From the NCBI GenBank assembly GCA_011065235.1, contig JAAKFB010000050.1, forward strand, positions 1 through 10,242: a stretch of 10,242 nt of DNA, in the 5' to 3' direction. Below, one piece after another: positions 7,101 through 10,242 of the stretch (positions are counted from its first letter, which is position 1; every line of letters begins with the position of its first letter). Both the position numbers and the translations under genes were made by a program. The DNA is from Chlamydiota bacterium. Lineage in GTDB: Bacteria; Chlamydiota; Chlamydiia; Chlamydiales; Rhabdochlamydiaceae. Under the pieces are notes generated by a model, which ran no database searches, was not told the DNA's origin, and was given only the letters and a program-made list of their open reading frames with translations.

Positions 7101-7663
7101 CTATCCTTCCTCGCGCATTCTATGAGCAAGAAGATGTGGTTGATCTCGCCCGTCAGCTTCTGGGCAAATGGCTCATCACTAAGATCGATGGCACACTCAC
7201 CGGTGGCATGATCATCGAGACTGAAGCCTACAAAGGTGCTGAAGACAAGGCCTCTCATGCATATGGAAATCGACGGACCAAACGGACCGAAGTGATTTTT
7301 GCACGTGGTGGAGTAGCTTACGTCTATCTCTGCTATGGAATGCATAATCTATTCAATATTGTCACCAATAAGCAAGACACCCCTCATGCGATCTTGATCC
7401 GCGCTTTGAAACCCGATTTGGGGATCGAAACGATGCAAAAGAGGCGCAAAACTTCTCATAATCTCACTTCAGGTCCCGGTATGGTGTGCCAGGCCCTTGG
7501 CATTACACGCAAAGAAAATGGACATCCTCTGACAGAGGCTCCCTTGTGGATCGAAGAGCGCGGCGTGAAAGGGCAAATCGAATCCTCTGCTCGCATTGGG
7601 ATTTCCTATGCACGAGAACACGCCTCTCTTCCCTGGAGATTTCTATTGAATTTCTATGAATAA
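7097..7663 (+). CDS. 3-methyladenine DNA glycosylase (AAG/MPG family)
   Basis: A 188-aa base-excision repair enzyme that removes alkylated and deaminated purines (3-methyladenine, hypoxanthine, ethenoadenine). Residues known from human AAG are conserved in matching order: ETEAY with catalytic E43 and base-stacking Y45, H54 in DKASHAYG, the intercalating-loop YVYLCYGMHNLFN with Y77, Y80 and N87, and LTSGPGMVCQALGI near the C-terminus. Length is typical for bacterial members. ATG 7097 overlaps the rnr TGA (ATGA) with no SD, so translation is probably coupled to RNase R. The stop is followed by only 20 bases before the DUF502 gene. Confidence 0.95.
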   Translation: MTILPRAFYEQEDVVDLARQLLGKWLITKIDGTLTGGMIIETEAYKGAEDKASHAYGNRRTKRTEVIFARGGVAYVYLCYGMHNLFNIVTNKQDTPHAILIRALKPDLGIETMQKRRKTSHNLTSGPGMVCQALGITRKENGHPLTEAPLWIEERGVKGQIESSARIGISYAREHASLPWRFLLNFYE

Positions 7664-7674
7664 AGGCTTATATA
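7646..7674 (+). promoter_or_regulatory. Candidate promoter of the DUF502 gene
   Basis: TTGAAT (7646-7651), a 17-base spacer and TATATA (7669-7674) resemble a housekeeping sigma promoter. It lies across the end of the glycosylase gene. The predicted start of transcription (about 7681) is almost at the ATG (7684). No SD is seen, so the message would be nearly leaderless. The match is moderate and this is an inference. Confidence 0.4.
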
Positions 7675-7683
7675 TTTAGAATC

Positions 7684-8349
7684 ATGAAAAAGCATTTCAT
7701 CACAGGGCTTGTCATCCTCCTTCCCCTCACGGTCACAATTCTCGTGCTCGGGTTTCTGGTACGATTTTTGACCCAGCCCTTTTTCGGGCTCGTATCGAAT
7801 TTTTTAGCCCAGCTCAATATCGTCAACAAGGGTTTCCTCTTCTTAAGCCCCGATCAAGTGATCAAATATTTCAGTCAATTTTTAATTTTGATCACCCTTT
7901 TTCTCATCACCATTTGTTTGGGGATGATCACCCGCTGGTTTTTCATCAATGCTTTGTTTCGTCTTGGAGACAAAATTTTGCACAGGATTCCAATCGTCAA
8001 TACGGTCTATAAAACCACTCAAGAGATCATTAAATCTCTTTTTGTCAGTGATAAGAATTCCTTTAAACAAGTCGTCATGGCCCCTTTTCCTAGCCCCGGA
8101 TCCTATATGATTGGCCTCATCTCCCGCGAAGCCCCACCCAACTGCTCAAAAGCAGTTAATGACGAACTCATTTCTGTCCTCATTCCTACAACACCCAACC
8201 CCACGACCGGCTTTTTGATCATGTTTCGAAAAAAAGATTTAGTCTATTTGGACATGAAACCTGAAGAAGCAATCAAATGCATCGTCTCATGTGGCGTGAT
8301 CCACCCCGGAAGCCAGCCGCCTAAACCCGCCTCAAAAGAAACTTTTTAA
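7684..8349 (+). CDS. DUF502 family inner-membrane protein
   Basis: A 221-aa protein of the widespread but poorly understood DUF502 family. Two membrane segments are visible (about 6-28, GLVILLPLTVTILVLGF; and about 63-85). A soluble part follows with family hallmarks: HRIPIVNTVYKTTQEI, the signature PTTPNPTTGF (168-177), and LDMKPEEAIKCIVSCGV. The family has no settled biochemical role; it is predicted to be anchored in the inner membrane with a cytoplasmic or periplasmic C-terminal domain. The start at ATG 7684 gives the normal family N-terminus (MKKHFITGL). No SD precedes it. The TAA at 8347-8349 forms the foot of the long inverted repeat described separately. Confidence 0.92.
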   Translation: MKKHFITGLVILLPLTVTILVLGFLVRFLTQPFFGLVSNFLAQLNIVNKGFLFLSPDQVIKYFSQFLILITLFLITICLGMITRWFFINALFRLGDKILHRIPIVNTVYKTTQEIIKSLFVSDKNSFKQVVMAPFPSPGSYMIGLISREAPPNCSKAVNDELISVLIPTTPNPTTGFLIMFRKKDLVYLDMKPEEAIKCIVSCGVIHPGSQPPKPASKETF

Positions 8350-8514
8350 CTCGACTTTGTACAATTTTTTTAGTCGATCTACTAGGAGAGCAGGCCCTGA
8401 ATTTGAATTTTTGGCCGAAGCCAATCGTCAAATGCCGATTGGCAAATACAAAAATATAAAGATTGGGCCTGTCTATCCAGTAGAGTGATGGGAAAAATTG
8501 TATAAATTCGAGTT
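8348..8514 (+). repeat. Long rod-forming inverted repeat; candidate structured + strand RNA
   Basis: The stretch folds on itself about a centre near 8431. Pairing base i with base 8862-i from 8348 to 8413 gives, without any gap, 46 Watson-Crick pairs, 10 G-U pairs and 10 mismatches. The best runs are 8348-8354 with 8508-8514, 8360-8369 with 8493-8502, 8378-8383 with 8479-8484, 8391-8397 with 8465-8471, and 8407-8413 with 8449-8455. An 8-bp hairpin (8420-8427 with 8436-8443, 8-base loop) caps it. Three readings are possible: a small RNA or processing site, a terminator or insulator between the DUF502 gene and the next promoter, or the remnant of a fold-back miniature transposon. There is no U-run after the 3' arm, so a classical intrinsic terminator is unlikely. 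The structure is seen directly; its function is unknown. Confidence 0.8.
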
Positions 8515-8518
8515 TAAC

Positions 8519-8547
8519 TTGAAACTGCAGGCAAAAACCCCTATAAT
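8519..8547 (+). promoter_or_regulatory. Near-consensus housekeeping-sigma promoter for the small-protein/ybeY operon
   Basis: TTGAAA (8519-8524), exactly 17 bases, then TATAAT (8542-8547). Transcription should begin near 8553-8555, giving a leader of about 25 bases before ATG 8579. The -35 box begins two bases after the last base that can pair in the inverted repeat (8517). It should drive the 57-aa and 52-aa genes, ybeY and the CBS gene. Confidence 0.75.
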
Positions 8548-8564
8548 TGTCTTCTTTTGTACAT

Positions 8565-8570
8565 AGGAGA
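8565..8570 (+). promoter_or_regulatory. Shine-Dalgarno site of the 57-aa gene
   Basis: AGGAGA lies eight bases before ATG 8579. It favours this ATG over the in-frame ATG at 8588, which would be 17 bases away. Confidence 0.75.
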
Positions 8571-8578
8571 ATACCACG

Positions 8579-8752
8579 ATGACGCGCATGAGTAAAAAAG
8601 GGGAACGACGGGGAATGTGCCCACGTCGGACACGAGCACCAGAGCCAAAAACCGGCCCTAAAAAGGACAACCTCCCCAAAGGATTTAAAGAGCACCAAAA
8701 CGCCTGCGAGGGAGACTTCGCCAAGGCCATATTCATTCCAAAAATTCAATAA
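8579..8752 (+). CDS. Small basic protein of unknown function (57 aa)
   Basis: I do not recognise a named family. The product begins MTRMSKKGERRGMCPRR and ends AIFIPKIQ. It has 15 Lys/Arg against 6 Asp/Glu, with most positive charge in residues 3-29, seven prolines, and two cysteines (C14, C43). No membrane segment or signal peptide is seen. Evidence that it is real: a near-consensus promoter, a good SD at 8565-8570, a TAA stop 12 bases before the next small gene, which has its own SD, and Pro-Lys/Arg-rich composition like a nucleic-acid or ribosome-binding peptide. I recall that Chlamydia genomes also carry two short genes just before ybeY (numbered CT421.1 and CT421.2 in C. trachomatis), which would fit, but this was not checked. 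Confidence 0.78.
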   Translation: MTRMSKKGERRGMCPRRTRAPEPKTGPKKDNLPKGFKEHQNACEGDFAKAIFIPKIQ

Positions 8753-8754
8753 TT

Positions 8755-8759
8755 AAGGA
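8755..8759 (+). promoter_or_regulatory. Shine-Dalgarno site of the 52-aa gene
   Basis: AAGGA lies five bases before ATG 8765, in the 12-base gap after the 57-aa gene. Confidence 0.6.
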
Positions 8760-8764
8760 TCAGT

Positions 8765-8923
8765 ATGTCTAGACACCGCAGCTATGGAAAATCGGGAAAA
8801 GGGGGAAAAAAGCGCAATGTCCTCAAGCGCTTCGAACGCGTCGATGTCTTGAGAAAATTGGGCAGATGGAAAGATGGCGAAAACAAAAAAGTCACTGGCC
8901 TTCCCAAAACTCCAACTCAATAA
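8765..8923 (+). CDS. PVC-group small basic protein (TIGR04137-like, PVC signature protein)
   Basis: A 52-aa strongly basic protein (17 Lys/Arg, 4 Asp/Glu). Its layout matches the small basic protein family described as unique to Planctomycetes, Verrucomicrobia and Chlamydiae: a flexible Ser/Gly/Lys-rich start (MSRHRSYGKSGKGGKK), then RNVLKRFERVDVLRKLGRW, the WKDG turn (35-38) and the conserved end VTGLPKT (43-49). The family is thought to act in translation or bind nucleic acid or ribosomes; its precise job is unproven. The SD at 8755-8759 supports the start. The last 50 bases overlap the ybeY start in another frame, so the two are likely coupled. The family call rests on remembered motifs and is the best taxonomic marker in the window. 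Confidence 0.88.
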   Translation: MSRHRSYGKSGKGGKKRNVLKRFERVDVLRKLGRWKDGENKKVTGLPKTPTQ

Positions 8924-9344
8924 TTTCCAGAGAACCATCGCTATTTCTCTACCTTCCGCTGAAAAGGTCATACAATTTTTGTTAAGCCACAGCGGAAATA
9001 AAGAAATGGCGCTTCATTTTATTGGCAAAAAAAGAATTGCCGCCCTTCATGCGCACTATTTCAATGATTCTTCTCCGACCGATTGCATCACATTTCCCTA
9101 TGAGGACCCCGATTTTTTAGGAGAAGTTTTTGTATGCCCACAGGTGGCAGCCGAATATGTCAAAAAACACGGAGGCAATCTCGAAAAAGAAATCACTCTC
9201 TATGTCGTTCACGGCTTTCTCCATCTCTTGGGATTTGATGACCAAACGGAGCGAGATCGAAAAAAAATGCGTGCGGAAGAAAAAAAATGGATGACAACCC
9301 TTGCGAAAAACAAGCTAGGAATTACACTGGTTAAAAATGATTGA
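8874..9344 (+). CDS. ybeY: Endoribonuclease YbeY (rRNA maturation / ribosome quality control)
   Basis: A 156-aa metal-dependent RNase family member acting in 16S rRNA 3' maturation and ribosome quality control. Seen: PKLQLNNFQ near the N-terminus, the PTDCITFPY block (68-76), LGEVFVCPQVA (82-92) and the zinc motif HGFLHLLGFDD (113-123). The first two metal ligands are H113 and H117, but the third, His in most YbeY proteins, is Asp (D123). The conserved Arg before the PTD block (R59 of E. coli) is Phe (F63). Asp as third ligand and an ITF block also occur in Bacteroidetes-type YbeY as I recall, so activity may be kept. ATG 8874 is the only ATG, GTG or TTG that includes the conserved N-terminus. 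It overlaps the 52-aa gene by 50 bases and the CBS gene by eight. Confidence 0.93.
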   Translation: MAKTKKSLAFPKLQLNNFQRTIAISLPSAEKVIQFLLSHSGNKEMALHFIGKKRIAALHAHYFNDSSPTDCITFPYEDPDFLGEVFVCPQVAAEYVKKHGGNLEKEITLYVVHGFLHLLGFDDQTERDRKKMRAEEKKWMTTLAKNKLGITLVKND

Positions 9345-10242
9345 ATCGCCAATTTTAGCTCTTATTTTTCTCATCGGCTCCTGCTTCATAACGGGGATCA
9401 GCTCGGCGATGCAGCGCATCGGTAAAGAGCATGCAGAAACCCTGGCCAAGCAGCAAAAAGGCCCAGCAAAGCTAATCTTCAAAAAAGGCAACAGGGATCT
9501 TCTTTCCTATGCGTTGACCATCACTAAAAACATCCTGGTCATTTGCTTCACCATTACAGCGTTTGAATTTGCTTTTCATTTTCTTCCCAAAGAGTTAACA
9601 GCTACAGATTTTGTTTTAGCTGCCCTGATTGTGTTGGGGATCTCTGTCATTGCTGATTATCTACTGCGCGCACTCAGCCTCCTCCGTCCAGAAACCTTAT
9701 TCAAAGCTACCTGCCAAATTGTCACCTTTTTTCTTCTCGTTTTCTGGCCCCTTTCCATTTTGCTCTTCAAAATACTTCGCAATCTCCTCCCCTCTTCCAA
9801 AGAAAGCGGTTTTTTTCGCATCAAGGATAAAATTCTAGAAATCCTTCACGACTCGGAATTTTCCCCTCACATCGACCCCAACGACCAAAAACTCATTCTC
9901 TCTGTCGTTTCTTTCAAAGAGCGGATCGCTCGCGAAGTAATGGTTCCCCGGATCGACATGTACACGCTAAGCGCAGATACCTCCATTAAAAATGCAACGA
10001 AGGGATTTCTCGAAGAGGGCTATAGCCGCATCCCCGTTTGGAAAGAAAACGTCGATAACATCGTCGGAACTCTCTACTACAAAGACCTGCTCAACATCTA
10101 CTTCAATCAAAAAGAAATCGACTCTTCCATTGAAAAGCTGCTAAAACCGATCGTCTATGCACCCGAGACCAAGAAAATCTCCCAGCTCTTGCAAGAGTTT
10201 CGAAGCAAGCAGATCCACATGGCCATCGTCGTGGATGAATAT
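9337..10242 (+). CDS. CNNM/CorC (TlyC hemolysin-like) membrane protein with CBS domains, 3' end outside window
   Basis: The first 302 residues of an open frame with no stop before the window end. Domains in order: an N-terminal DUF21/CNNM membrane domain (about 1-150) with hydrophobic segments near 5-22, 62-80, 88-110 and 125-145; a linker that includes DKILEILHDSEFSPHIDPND; then a CBS pair beginning at REVMVPRIDM (199-208) and containing GYSRIPVW, IVGTLYYKDLL and, at the edge, MAIVVDEY. Related proteins are linked to Mg2+ or other cation efflux; the old name hemolysin C is not a functional assignment. The transporter-associated C-terminal domain, if present, is outside the window. ATG 9337 overlaps the ybeY stop by eight bases and a weak AGGA is 16 bases upstream, suggesting coupled translation. 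Confidence 0.93.
   Translation, partial: MIESPILALIFLIGSCFITGISSAMQRIGKEHAETLAKQQKGPAKLIFKKGNRDLLSYALTITKNILVICFTITAFEFAFHFLPKELTATDFVLAALIVLGISVIADYLLRALSLLRPETLFKATCQIVTFFLLVFWPLSILLFKILRNLLPSSKESGFFRIKDKILEILHDSEFSPHIDPNDQKLILSVVSFKERIAREVMVPRIDMYTLSADTSIKNATKGFLEEGYSRIPVWKENVDNIVGTLYYKDLLNIYFNQKEIDSSIEKLLKPIVYAPETKKISQLLQEFRSKQIHMAIVVDEY

Noticed and set aside
8391..8471. Classical intrinsic terminator for the DUF502 gene
   Set aside because: The stems are long but none is followed by a U-run on the + strand, and the T-rich segment (8365-8371) lies inside the 5' arm instead of after a stem.
8348..8514. Identification of the rod element as 6S RNA
   Set aside because: Length and rod shape are similar, but I see no clear large central bubble or promoter-like bubble sequence, and no promoter just upstream. 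Kept only as a comparison.
8321..8749. A 142-codon open frame on the minus strand across the intergenic element and the 57-aa gene
   Set aside because: It covers the inverted repeat and lies antisense to a well-supported small gene with promoter and SD. The product is rich in Phe, Cys and Trp and shows no family features.
9629..9838. A 69-codon open frame inside the CBS-domain gene
   Set aside because: It is out of frame with the clearly coding DUF21/CBS protein that spans 9337-10242 and has no SD or family features.
1..10242. tRNA, rRNA, CRISPR array, insertion sequence or phage genes
   Set aside because: None was seen: no cloverleaf or spaced repeats, and no transposase, integrase or phage-like protein on either strand.

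Overview
The window looks like a piece of a chlamydia-like bacterium (phylum Chlamydiota, probably an environmental or amoeba-associated family rather than a classical Chlamydiaceae pathogen). The strongest evidence is a 52-residue basic protein that matches the small basic protein family restricted to the Planctomycetes-Verrucomicrobia-Chlamydiae group (TIGR04137-like, known as the PVC signature protein). It sits directly upstream of ybeY and a CBS-domain transporter-like gene, an arrangement I recall from Chlamydia. The assignment rests on recalled family features; no search was run.

Layout: every gene I can support is on the + strand and the window is almost fully coding. Bases 2-247 are the 3' end of a polyprenyl diphosphate synthase gene. 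A tightly overlapping run follows (252-5146): a monotopic sugar-1-phosphate transferase (WbaP/ExoY type), a UDP-glucose 4-epimerase (galE), an MreD-like membrane protein, an inositol-monophosphatase-family enzyme, folD (TTG start with a perfect Shine-Dalgarno), an exported transglutaminase-like protein, and a HAD phosphatase. RNase R (5154-7100) and a 3-methyladenine DNA glycosylase (7097-7663) overlap by four bases. A DUF502 membrane protein (7684-8349) comes next, probably from its own promoter.

The only sizeable non-coding stretch is 8350-8578, and it is the most interesting part of the window. Nearly all of 8348-8514 folds on itself as one gap-free rod: 66 consecutive facing positions give 46 Watson-Crick pairs, 10 G-U pairs and 10 mismatches, closed by an apical 8-bp hairpin. 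The excess of G-T over A-C oppositions suggests that a + strand RNA, not only a DNA palindrome, has been conserved. The rod begins at the DUF502 stop codon and ends next to a near-consensus housekeeping promoter (TTGAAA, 17-bp spacer, TATAAT). That promoter should drive a 57-aa basic orphan protein, the PVC small basic protein, ybeY and a CorC/TlyC-like CBS protein that runs off the window end.

How the genes may work together: the prenyl synthase (lipid carrier precursor), GalE (UDP-galactose) and the WbaP-like enzyme (sugar-1-phosphate onto a polyprenyl phosphate) make a plausible glycan-initiation set. The MreD-like, IMPase, FolD and HAD genes look like housekeeping genes packed into the same transcript. 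RNase R, YbeY and the PVC small basic protein suggest an RNA and ribosome maintenance theme in the second half. No mobile-element gene, tRNA, rRNA or CRISPR array was seen.
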